Of a stretch of 9,995 bases of DNA, positions 1 to 5,935 are shown piece after piece. Both the position numbers and the translations under genes were made by a program. Source of the DNA: UBA6168 sp031426435 (lineage in GTDB: Bacteria > Bacteroidota > Bacteroidia > Chitinophagales > Saprospiraceae); the NCBI GenBank assembly GCA_031426435.1, contig JANPLH010000472.1, positions 1 to 9,995 on the forward strand. The letters are read 5' to 3'. Each line of letters opens with the position of its first letter. Position 1 is the stretch's first letter. A model generated the notes under the pieces. That model was not told the DNA's origin and made no database searches. It saw only the letters and a list, made by a program, of their open reading frames with translations.

Positions 1-123
1 TCCCGGAGCAAGCTGGAAAGCCAGTTTTGCTCCGGGACGCTAAGGTGAATTTTTGTTACGTTCTGTTAGGCGAAAGCCCCTGTTCACCAGAAAGCTATGG
101 GTAGATGTCAGATGGCTGGTGAA
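1..123 (+). other. Inverted-repeat-rich, possibly structured RNA segment (unidentified)
   Basis: No convincing gene is seen here. An 11-bp perfect stem pairs 1-11 with 27-37, and an inner CTGG/CCAG extension closes a four-base loop. Further on, GGTGAA (44-49) can pair with TTCACC (83-88), enclosing a GGC-GAAA-GCC tetraloop hairpin at 69-78. TTCACCAG (83-90) can instead pair perfectly with CTGGTGAA (116-123). GNRA-type loops on the + strand suggest an RNA read left to right that may begin before the window. It could be a fragment of a group II intron domain or another structured RNA, but I cannot name the family. One + frame stays open from position 3 to a stop at 102-104; I do not recognise its product. 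From 124 to 208 the DNA is AT-rich with nothing recognisable. Confidence 0.35.
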
Positions 124-208
124 CCAATAAAGATGCTTGACTTTAACAATTGGATTGTGGATAGAATTGATTTATAGGACAAAATACATGCCAATTTATT
201 AAAATACG

Positions 209-238
209 AAGACCCGGCACATGACTTTACTGGGCCTT
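209..238 (-). terminator. Possible terminator of the LOG-family gene
   Basis: An imperfect stem pairs 209-217 with 230-238 (nine positions, one A-C mismatch and one G-T wobble). On the minus strand it is followed by a T-rich stretch (CGTATTTTAAT). It lies about 20 bases past the stop of the LOG gene, which is the right place for an intrinsic terminator. The stem is weaker than the other terminators in this window. Confidence 0.4.
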
Positions 239-257
239 CATATTTGCCTTTGTTCGT

Positions 258-983
258 TTACAGGTCAATATTGGGCCGCACGTTTTCGCCGTCGGCGTAA
301 AACTCAGTGATGATTTTGACCACTTCCTCCGGTTCATCCACTACCCAGAAGAGGTTGAGGTCGCCGGGGTTGATGTTGTGCTCCCGCTCCAGCATGGTTG
401 ATTTAATCCATTCTACGAGGCCCTCCCAAAAGCTCTTCCCAACAAGGATGATAGGCACTCGCTCTATGCGCTTGGTTTGAACAAGCGTCAGCACTTCAAA
501 AATCTCATCAAGGGTGCCGAAGCCACCGGGCATGACGACAAAGCCTTGTGCGTATTTCACAAACATGACCTTACGTACGAAAAAGTAGCGGTGTTCAAGG
601 TTTTTGTCGTTGTCAATATAAGGGTTGTGGTTTTGCTCGAAGGGCAAGTGGATGTTGAGCCCGACAGATACGCCCCCGTTGAGCGAAGCGCCTTTGTTTC
701 CAGCTTCCATGATGCCAGGGCCGCCCCCAGTAATGACGCCCCAACCCGCTTCTGTCAGCAGCCGGGCGATGTCCACTGCTGTTTGATAGTAGGGGTTTTC
801 GGGTTTGGTGCGCGCAGATCCGAAAATGGAGACGCATGGACCTATCTTGTTCAGCCGCTCGAAGCCGTCCACAAACTCGGATATGACCTTGAACATCGTC
901 CAGGAATTTTCACCCTTTAGCTCGGCCCACTGCTTCATTTGATGCTTGGCCACGACGGGTACGCTGTTTTGAATCTCGCTCAT
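258..983 (-). CDS. LOG-family protein (TIGR00730-type nucleotide 5'-monophosphate phosphoribohydrolase)
   Basis: The 241-residue product carries the LOG/lysine-decarboxylase-like Rossmann fold: FGSAR at 54-58, GGGPGIMEAGNKGA at 86-99, R137-K138, and the signature PGGFGTLDE at 152-160. The family hydrolyses the N-glycosidic bond of nucleoside 5'-monophosphates. Plant and some bacterial members release cytokinins this way; many bacterial members act on AMP or related nucleotides. The invariant Arg and the Glu of PGGxGTxxE are present, so activity is plausible, and the protein should be cytosolic. About 45 residues precede the fold, a length common among Bacteroidota members. The ATG at 981-983 is the first in frame. 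The gene is monocistronic, with a candidate promoter at 1033-1040. The family call is secure; the physiological substrate is unknown, and older annotations as lysine decarboxylase are misleading. Confidence 0.93.
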   Translation of the reverse strand: MSEIQNSVPVVAKHQMKQWAELKGENSWTMFKVISEFVDGFERLNKIGPCVSIFGSARTKPENPYYQTAVDIARLLTEAGWGVITGGGPGIMEAGNKGASLNGGVSVGLNIHLPFEQNHNPYIDNDKNLEHRYFFVRKVMFVKYAQGFVVMPGGFGTLDEIFEVLTLVQTKRIERVPIILVGKSFWEGLVEWIKSTMLEREHNINPGDLNLFWVVDEPEEVVKIITEFYADGENVRPNIDL

Positions 984-1032
984 TTAATTGTAGAAGTAAA
1001 AAGTTAAAACTGCCCACTGGCAGACAAGAAGG

Positions 1033-1040
1033 CAAAAGTA
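1033..1040 (-). promoter_or_regulatory. Candidate Bacteroidota -7 element upstream of the LOG gene
   Basis: On the minus strand this reads TACTTTTG, an exact match to the Bacteroidota -7 consensus TAnnTTTG. Transcription would start near 1026, giving a leader of about 42 bases before the ATG. No TTTG (-33) element is seen at the usual spacing, so the assignment rests on one motif and its position. Confidence 0.45.
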
Positions 1041-1103
1041 GAAAGCGCGGACAATAGGCATCCTTTCTACCCACTTACATTGAAAATAAAGTGTTTTATA
1101 CTG

Positions 1104-1140
1104 AAAAAAGCCTGCCGGAAATCGCTTCCGGCAGGCTTTT
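1104..1140 (-). terminator. Rho-independent terminator downstream of the response regulator gene
   Basis: A perfect 15-bp stem (1106-1120 with 1126-1140, loop ATCGC) has a GC-rich core. On the minus strand it ends in six consecutive T residues (complement of 1104-1109). It lies about 107 bases past the response regulator stop, after the imperfect hairpin at 1154-1244. The + strand side also ends in TTTT, so it could work in both directions, but no + strand gene ends here. Confidence 0.8.
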
Positions 1141-1153
1141 CGTGGTTTTATTA

Positions 1154-1244
1154 TTTCATAGTTTCATTGTCACATGGTTTCATTGTTGGAGTGGCTGCTT
1201 TAACAATGACGCCATGAAACCGTGAGACAATGAACCCATGAAAC
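1154..1244. repeat. Long imperfect inverted repeat made of CATGGTTTCATTGT-like words
   Basis: The left arm (1154-1187) and the reverse complement of the right arm (about 1202-1244) agree at 25 of 29 aligned positions, and then again through a TTGTT/AACAA closing stem with a few unpaired bases. Short words such as TTTCATTGT, CATGGTTTCA and their complements recur several times. It sits directly against the stop codon of the response regulator gene. This composition is typical of dispersed intergenic palindromes, but only one copy lies in this window, so dispersal is a guess. It could also protect or end the mRNA. Confidence 0.6.
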
Positions 1245-1246
1245 CA

Positions 1247-2425
1247 TCACTCGGGCCGCTGAAATGGCCCTACGTAGTTTATCACATCTTCATCTGTTAT
1301 TTCATTGCCGCTAAGGATGATAAGGCGCTCCACGACGTTGCGAAGTTCCCGGATATTGCCAGTCCAGTTGACGTTCTGGAGGGCAACGAGGGCTTCCTTC
1401 GTCACTTTTTTCGGTGCAATGCCATACTCTGTGCAAATCTGCTCGATGAAATGTTCCACGAGCATCGGGATATCGCCCCTACGGTCGTTAAGAGGTGGCA
1501 CTTCTATGATGATGACGGCGATGCGGTGGTAAAGGTCTTCCCGGAAGCGCTTGGCTTCAATTTCTTGGCGGAGGTCTTTGTTCGTTGCCGCCAACACCCG
1601 CACATCCACTTTTATTTCTTTGTCGCCTCCAACCCTCGCGATCTTGCTTTCCTGCAAGGCACGGAGCACTTTGGCTTGGGCGTCGAGGCTCATGTCCCCA
1701 ATTTCATCAAGGAAAATAGTACCGCCATTGGCCTGTTCAAACTTGCCAAGGCGCTGCTTGTGGGCGGAGGTAAATGAACCTTTTTCGTGGCCAAACAGCT
1801 CACTTTCAATAAGTTCAGAAGGAATGGCTGCGCAATTCACTTCCACGATGGGACCTTTGCTGCGGTTGCTTTTCTCATGTATCCAGCGGGCCACCAATTC
1901 TTTGCCAGTACCGTTGGAGCCAGTGATGAGTACACGGGCTTCCGTAGGGGCTATTTTATCAATGGTTTCCTGAATTTTCTTCATTCCCTCCGACTCGCCG
2001 ATCATCTCCTGCGTCTTATAGCTCGAAACTTTTTGCTTCAGCACCTTGGTCTCGGTGATAAGGCTTGATTTATCGAGGGCATTTCTGACGGTGATGAGCA
2101 GCCGGTTGAGGTCTGGTGGCTTGGAGATGAAGTCGAAAGCGCCTTTCTTGACCGCTTCAACAGCAGTGTCAATATTGGCGTGACCAGAAATCATGACCAC
2201 CGGGGTGTCCGGTGCCAAGGTCTGGATGCGCTCAAGGGCTTCCATGCCGTCCATTTTGGGCATTTTGATGTCCATCAGGATAACGTCGTACTGCGTTTTT
2301 TTCAACTGTACGAGGCACTCCAGCCCATCAGCAGCTTCGTCCACCTTAAATTTTTCAAATTCAAGGATTTCCTTCAATGTGCGCCGGATGGGCACTTCGT
2401 CGTCAACAATTAAAACTTGTGCCAT
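1247..2425 (-). CDS. NtrC-like sigma-54-type response regulator (receiver + AAA+), no DNA-binding domain
   Basis: I start the 392-residue protein at the ATG at 2423-2425, where it opens MAQVLIVDDE as receivers do; an in-frame upstream start would add 29 unrelated residues and run into the promoter. Residues 1-120 are a receiver domain with acidic D8/D9, phospho-acceptor D52 (MDIKMP), S80 and K102. Residues about 140-370 form a sigma-54-interaction AAA+ ATPase: Walker A GSNGTGKE (169-176), Walker B TIFLDEIG (236-243), sensor I AATNKDL (279-285) and sensor II GNIRELRN (356-363). The sigma-54 contact loop reads GSFTSA (216-221) instead of GAFTGA. The protein ends about 30 residues after sensor II, with no Fis-type helix-turn-helix. 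It probably works with a sensor kinase, but none lies in this window. From memory, similar Bacteroidota proteins also end here, so this looks like a family form rather than a truncation. Confidence 0.93.
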   Translation of the reverse strand: MAQVLIVDDEVPIRRTLKEILEFEKFKVDEAADGLECLVQLKKTQYDVILMDIKMPKMDGMEALERIQTLAPDTPVVMISGHANIDTAVEAVKKGAFDFISKPPDLNRLLITVRNALDKSSLITETKVLKQKVSSYKTQEMIGESEGMKKIQETIDKIAPTEARVLITGSNGTGKELVARWIHEKSNRSKGPIVEVNCAAIPSELIESELFGHEKGSFTSAHKQRLGKFEQANGGTIFLDEIGDMSLDAQAKVLRALQESKIARVGGDKEIKVDVRVLAATNKDLRQEIEAKRFREDLYHRIAVIIIEVPPLNDRRGDIPMLVEHFIEQICTEYGIAPKKVTKEALVALQNVNWTGNIRELRNVVERLIILSGNEITDEDVINYVGPFQRPE

Positions 2426-2500
2426 AGTGAGACTATTCTTTATTAATCTTTGGTTTACGTATTTTGATTTTCCGTTATTGAGGTAGCCTTGTTTGTACGC

Positions 2501-2508
2501 CAAAGGTA
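2501..2508 (-). promoter_or_regulatory. Candidate -7 element for the response regulator gene
   Basis: The minus strand reads TACCTTTG, matching TAnnTTTG. The predicted start is near 2494, leaving a leader of about 69 bases to the ATG at 2425. A TTTG occurs upstream but only 12 bases away instead of about 20, so the -33 element is not convincing. The motif lies inside the spurious upstream extension of the reading frame, which favours the shorter start. Confidence 0.45.
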
Positions 2509-2740
2509 GCAATTTGGTTGCAAACCATTTTTAATACGTTCTGGCTTCGCCCAAAAAATCGGCGTTTGGTCCATGAAGTTTGTACCACAATAAAGGAACT
2601 CGGTGAAGGGAGCTTTTGTAGCGTTCTTTAATTGAGAAGGAAGGCGATGGGTGAGCTGAGTTTTTTTTGAGTGGTCAAAGTTATGAACATTAAATGAATA
2701 TTTGATAAAAAATATAAAACCCGGCAAAAAGCTTGAAATT
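2509..2740. other. Non-coding gap between response regulator promoter and hairpin
   Basis: This is part of a 416-base stretch (2426-2841) without a supported gene. It is AT-rich, has a run of eight T residues near 2660, and shows no recognisable RNA or protein. A 100-codon minus-strand frame (2455-2757) crosses it, but that frame would begin inside the 2741-2775 hairpin, run through the response regulator promoter, and resembles no family I know. Confidence 0.5.
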
Positions 2741-2775
2741 AAGAGAGTTGGCACCAACTAGGTGCCAACTCTCTT
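2741..2775 (-). terminator. Perfect 15-bp hairpin, likely terminator of the small membrane gene
   Basis: Bases 2741-2755 pair perfectly with 2761-2775 around a five-base loop (AACTA). The stem lies 66 bases downstream of the 41-codon gene ending at 2842. The minus-strand tail is only modestly T-rich (CTCTTAATTT), and the plus-strand tail is CTCTTTTG. It is therefore a reasonable terminator in either direction, but not a classic one. It could also be a palindromic operator or a mobile repeat. Confidence 0.55.
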
Positions 2776-2841
2776 TTGCTGATGAAGGTCATTGGCCAAT
2801 TACTCTGTCGAACTGACTGCCAACTTTAGCAAGGCTCCCGA

Positions 2842-2967
2842 CTAAAACTCCAACTTGAGATTGTAGCGGTACAAGTAAATGAGGAGGCTGATAAAAAGCA
2901 CGAAATAGATGATAAACCACATCATAAAGCGACCTTTCTTGCCTTCATTTTCAATATGGTCTGACAT
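2842..2967 (-). CDS. Small single-span membrane protein, 41 residues (unknown function)
   Basis: The frame opens at the ATG at 2965-2967 and stops at TAG 2842-2844. The product begins MSDHIENEGKKGR, a charged hydrophilic N-terminus. A strongly hydrophobic, aromatic-rich segment follows at residues 14-33 (FMMWFIIYFVLF and onward), and the protein ends with a short basic tail, RYNLKLEF. This is the layout of a small inner-membrane protein with one helix. The case for a real gene is a two-part Bacteroidota promoter at 3008-3039 with a leader of about 40 bases, and a hairpin terminator downstream. I do not recognise the family. Small proteins of this kind often stabilise or tune larger membrane complexes, but nothing here shows which. 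The lipoprotein gene upstream on the same strand ends 144 bases away and may be unrelated. Confidence 0.72.
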   Translation of the reverse strand: MSDHIENEGKKGRFMMWFIIYFVLFISLLIYLYRYNLKLEF

Positions 2968-3007
2968 GACGGTATTTTTTAGATGAAAGATTTCGGTTGA
3001 ACAGCGG

Positions 3008-3039
3008 CAAAAGTAAGCCGGGGCGGTGGGTTTTCCAAA
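3008..3039 (-). promoter_or_regulatory. Two-element Bacteroidota promoter for the 41-residue membrane protein
   Basis: On the minus strand TTTG (complement of 3036-3039) is followed, after exactly 20 bases, by TACTTTTG (complement of 3008-3015). This fits the -33 TTTG / -7 TAnnTTTG pattern of the primary sigma factor in this phylum. The predicted start is near 3001, about 34 bases before the ATG. It is the best promoter match in the window. Confidence 0.65.
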
Positions 3040-3111
3040 GCAGTTTTAAAACGAGTTTAGGATTCCCAAAAATAATGACTTTTTCCTTCCAAAAGCCGTC
3101 GCTCAAACTTG

Positions 3112-3642
3112 TCAGCGCACCTCAAACTCCATTTCCAATACCACCTCGAAGGAGCCTTGCGGAATGTCTCGCAGGCGCTCCAACTTCACCTGTATGTTTA
3201 GGGTTTTTTGCAGCACCATTTCCCGGATGTCGTTCACGGCGCTAGGCCCAAGCTCCAACTCCTGCCCAATATCGAAAGGCGTTGGATCACGGTAGAAGGC
3301 TTCCCTGCCACAGTTCGGCTCGTTTTCCGACTGTGCACAAAGCCTGATGGACACTGCATCAATAAAATCAAGGTCTCCACCACCAAACAATGCCGTTAGC
3401 GTTGCCCTTCTTGGCAGAATGGCCTTGATATCGGCGGTGTCAATATTACTGGCATTTAGCTGGGCAAAAGCTTCGAACTGAACGTCGTTGATTGGAATAT
3501 AATAAGTGGAGGGAGGCTGCACTGAGGGGTCAATAGAGAACTGCATGTTTCCAGCCTTGATAAAGCCCAACGGCGGGGCAGTTTCTTTTTTGCACGAAAA
3601 AAAAACGAAGGCAGCAAGTAAAAATAAGGCTGTTCTTTTCAT
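3112..3642 (-). CDS. Lipoprotein of unknown function, 176 residues
   Basis: The N-terminus is a clear lipoprotein signal: MKR, a hydrophobic core (residues 4-15), then F-F-S-C with the lipidated Cys at 17, followed by KKE. The mature protein of about 160 residues shows alternating hydrophobic patches towards its end (e.g. LNIQVKLERL, FEVVLEMEFEV), suggesting a beta-rich fold. It has only two other cysteines, C102 and C111, which could form a short disulfide loop. I do not recognise the family; it should be anchored in the outer membrane or the periplasmic face of the inner one. The acidic residue soon after the Cys is weakly reminiscent of surface-export signals of Bacteroidota lipoproteins. 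The gene is divergent from the GCS2-CBS gene, sharing a 202-base intergenic region in which I find no exact promoter consensus. No clear terminator follows it. Confidence 0.8.
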   Translation of the reverse strand: MKRTALFLLAAFVFFSCKKETAPPLGFIKAGNMQFSIDPSVQPPSTYYIPINDVQFEAFAQLNASNIDTADIKAILPRRATLTALFGGGDLDFIDAVSIRLCAQSENEPNCGREAFYRDPTPFDIGQELELGPSAVNDIREMVLQKTLNIQVKLERLRDIPQGSFEVVLEMEFEVR

Positions 3643-3844
3643 TGAAAATGGTTTATTCCCTAAAACGTAAAACAGGGACAGAAAAATTTTATCCGTACAC
3701 TTGTTTGACTAATTACGACAATTATGATTCTTTTGCTGGAAAGAATGGTCTTTTCAAAATTGCTTGAAACCTATAAGGCCATTTTCGGTAAAGACAACGC
3801 ACTGATAAACCAGCAATCAAAAACCTTGCAAACAGTTACACCCA

Positions 3845-5788
3845 ATGGGCGAAGCAAAAGTATCAATAGCGAAGGACAAGAACGAATTGCAGACCTTCAT
3901 GCGAAACCTGCTGAACGACCTTCAGGCACTGGAATACATGATTGACCACAATTGGTTCGAAACGGGCATCACCCGCATCGGGGCAGAGCAGGAGATGTGC
4001 CTCGTGGACAACAAAACTTACAAGCCGGCCAAAATCAACATGAAAGTCATTCAGGCGATGAAAGATTGTGCTTGGCTGGATACAGAATTGGCACAGTTCA
4101 ACCTGGAAACGAACATGACCCCGATGGAGTTCACCGGCAGGTGCTTTCGGCAAATGGAGGATGAAAACCTCGTCAACCTGGCAGCCATACGTAAGGTGGT
4201 GAAAACAATGGGGGCAAATATTTGCCTTACGGGCATACTGCCCACCCTACGCAAGACCGACCTCGACCTCGAAAACCTGACGGAAAAGCCCCGCTATATG
4301 GCGTTGATGAAGGCACTGAAAAGCCACCTCATCGGCAACAATTTTGAATTGAACCTGAACGGCATTGATGAGTTGCATGTAAAGCACGACTCGCCCTTGT
4401 TGGAAGCCTGCAACACCAGCTTTCAAGTACACTTGCAAGTGGAGCCAAAGGATTTTGTCTGTCTTTACAACATCGCCCAGATGCTCACGGGGCCTACTAT
4501 CGCCATTGCTGCCAATTCTCCAATGGTGTTCGGCAAGCGCCTCTGGCATGAGACCCGCATTGCCCTCTTCCAGCAATCGCTCGATACCCGGACCTCGCAC
4601 GACCACTTGCGTGAGCGAAGCCCAAGGGTCAATTTCGGCAATGGCTGGCTCAAAGGTTCCATCCTTGAAATCTACAAGGAAGATATCGCCCGCTTCCGGG
4701 TGCTGATGACCTCCGACGAGGTGGAAAACTCCATCGAACAGATTTTGAAGAAAAAAACACCAAAGCTCAAGGCCCTGCAGGTACACAATTCCACCGTGTA
4801 CCGTTGGAACCGCCCTTGCTATGGCATCAGCGACAATGGCCAACCACACCTGCGCATAGAGGCAAGGGTATTGCCCGCAGGTCCTACCATCGTGGACGAG
4901 GTCGCCAATTCGGCCTTCTGGCTTGGTGCCATCATCGGCATGCAAAAACACTGCGCCGACGTGACCGCCAAGCTTTCCTGGGAAGATGTGCGGGACAATT
5001 TCATGAAGGCCGCCCAATTCGGCATTGATACCAAGTTTAACTGGTTCAATGACAAAAAATACTCCGCCACTGACCTGATTATCAAGGAGCTGTTGCCATT
5101 GGCAAAAGAAGGGCTCCAGACCAAGGGCGTGGATTCCGGCGATATTGACCGGTACCTCGGCATCATACACGACCGGGCCGAGGCGCACATGACGGGTGCC
5201 CGTTGGCAACTGCGTGCCTTTACCAAACTAAAAGAATCCATCACCACAGACGAGGCCACCGCCGTCGTGACGGCCTGCATCGTCAAAAACCAGGAAAAAG
5301 AAATGCCCGTGCACACTTGGCCGCTGCCCGACCCCAGCGAACTGGAAGAATACGTGCCCAGCCGCCTACGGGTCGAAGAGTTCATGACCACTGACCTTAT
5401 CACTGTGCAAAAAGAAGACTTAATTGACTTCGTGGCGGAAATGATGAACTGGCGCAAAATCCGCTACATGCCCGTGGAAGACAACAAGGGAAGGCTCGTC
5501 GGCCTTGTGACATCCCGCTTGCTGCTGCGCTATTACTCGCAGAACAACAAGCTATCGGACAAGAAAGATGTTTCCGTCGTCGGAGACCTGATGGTGGAAA
5601 AGCCGTTCACCGTCACGCCAAAGACGAGCATCATGGATGCACTCAAGCTGATGCGGAACAATAAAATCGGCTGCCTCCCTGTCGTTCATGACAGGGACAA
5701 CGAATTAGTGGGCATCATCACCGAGATGGACTTCCTGCGGGTATCGTCGAGGTTGATGGAGCGGCTGGAACTGGCGGGGGAGAAGTGA
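3845..5788 (+). CDS. Glutamate-cysteine ligase-like (GCS2) protein fused to a C-terminal CBS-domain pair
   Basis: Residues about 30-460 resemble the GCS2/YbdK carboxylate-amine ligase fold. GITRIGAEQEMCLV (41-54) carries the paired metal-binding glutamates E48 and E50. LETNMTP (87-93), SFQVHLQV (192-199), NSPMVFG (224-230) and LRIEARVLPAGP (336-347) match the order of the ATP, metal and substrate motifs. Such enzymes join glutamate to an amine using ATP; the acceptor here is unknown. Residues about 507-565 (EEFMTTDLITVQ ... LVGLVTSRLLLRYY) and 578-640 (VGDLMVEKPFTV ... LVGIITEMDFLRVSS) are two CBS motifs, which together usually bind adenine nucleotides. This suggests gating by energy state. 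The ATG at 3845 is the only in-frame start after a stop at 3806. No partner ligase or peptidase is nearby. The domain call is firm, but the reaction is an inference; a true gamma-glutamylcysteine synthase role is unproven. Confidence 0.9.
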   Translation: MGEAKVSIAKDKNELQTFMRNLLNDLQALEYMIDHNWFETGITRIGAEQEMCLVDNKTYKPAKINMKVIQAMKDCAWLDTELAQFNLETNMTPMEFTGRCFRQMEDENLVNLAAIRKVVKTMGANICLTGILPTLRKTDLDLENLTEKPRYMALMKALKSHLIGNNFELNLNGIDELHVKHDSPLLEACNTSFQVHLQVEPKDFVCLYNIAQMLTGPTIAIAANSPMVFGKRLWHETRIALFQQSLDTRTSHDHLRERSPRVNFGNGWLKGSILEIYKEDIARFRVLMTSDEVENSIEQILKKKTPKLKALQVHNSTVYRWNRPCYGISDNGQPHLRIEARVLPAGPTIVDEVANSAFWLGAIIGMQKHCADVTAKLSWEDVRDNFMKAAQFGIDTKFNWFNDKKYSATDLIIKELLPLAKEGLQTKGVDSGDIDRYLGIIHDRAEAHMTGARWQLRAFTKLKESITTDEATAVVTACIVKNQEKEMPVHTWPLPDPSELEEYVPSRLRVEEFMTTDLITVQKEDLIDFVAEMMNWRKIRYMPVEDNKGRLVGLVTSRLLLRYYSQNNKLSDKKDVSVVGDLMVEKPFTVTPKTSIMDALKLMRNNKIGCLPVVHDRDNELVGIITEMDFLRVSSRLMERLELAGEK

Positions 5789-5809
5789 AGCATATCGAAT
5801 CCTTAAACC

Positions 5810-5849
5810 AAAGCCCGGCAGGTTTCACCCTGCTGGGCTTTGTCGTTTT
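5810..5849 (+). terminator. Rho-independent terminator of the GCS2-CBS gene
   Basis: A 13-bp stem with one G-T wobble (5810-5822 with 5829-5841, loop TTTCAC) is followed by GTCGTTTTT, ending in five T residues. It begins 21 bases after the stop codon and separates this gene from the dioxygenase gene, which therefore probably has its own promoter. I see no TAnnTTTG match in 5850-5935. Confidence 0.82.
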
Positions 5850-5935
5850 TCGATGGAATGGTCAGGAAAATGGTTTTTTGTGCTACCTAAACCATACCAC
5901 CTCTTCTGGCGTTTTTTCAAAGCAAATGCACCCAC

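Noticed and set aside
477..920. 147-codon + strand frame inside the LOG gene
   Set aside because: Antisense to a well-conserved gene, with no recognisable domain or start signals.
1238..1777. 179-codon + strand frame opposite the response regulator
   Set aside because: It overlaps the conserved AAA+ domain of the real gene and shows no family features.
2426..2512. 29-residue N-terminal extension of the response regulator
   Set aside because: Receiver domains begin directly at MxxxLIVDDE. The extension has no domain match, and its 5' part overlaps the -7 element at 2501-2508.
2455..2757. 100-codon minus-strand frame upstream of the response regulator
   Set aside because: It would start inside the 2741-2775 hairpin, cross the response regulator promoter, and has low-complexity composition unlike a protein family.
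3724..3945. 73-codon + strand frame before the GCS2-CBS gene
   Set aside because: It overlaps the start of the real gene by 100 bases in another frame, and its second half is just that gene's DNA out of frame. The first half has no family resemblance, so it is at most an untested leader peptide.
4247..5209. 320-codon minus-strand frame inside the GCS2-CBS gene
   Set aside because: The opposite strand has clear catalytic motifs, while this frame resembles nothing and looks like a codon-bias shadow.
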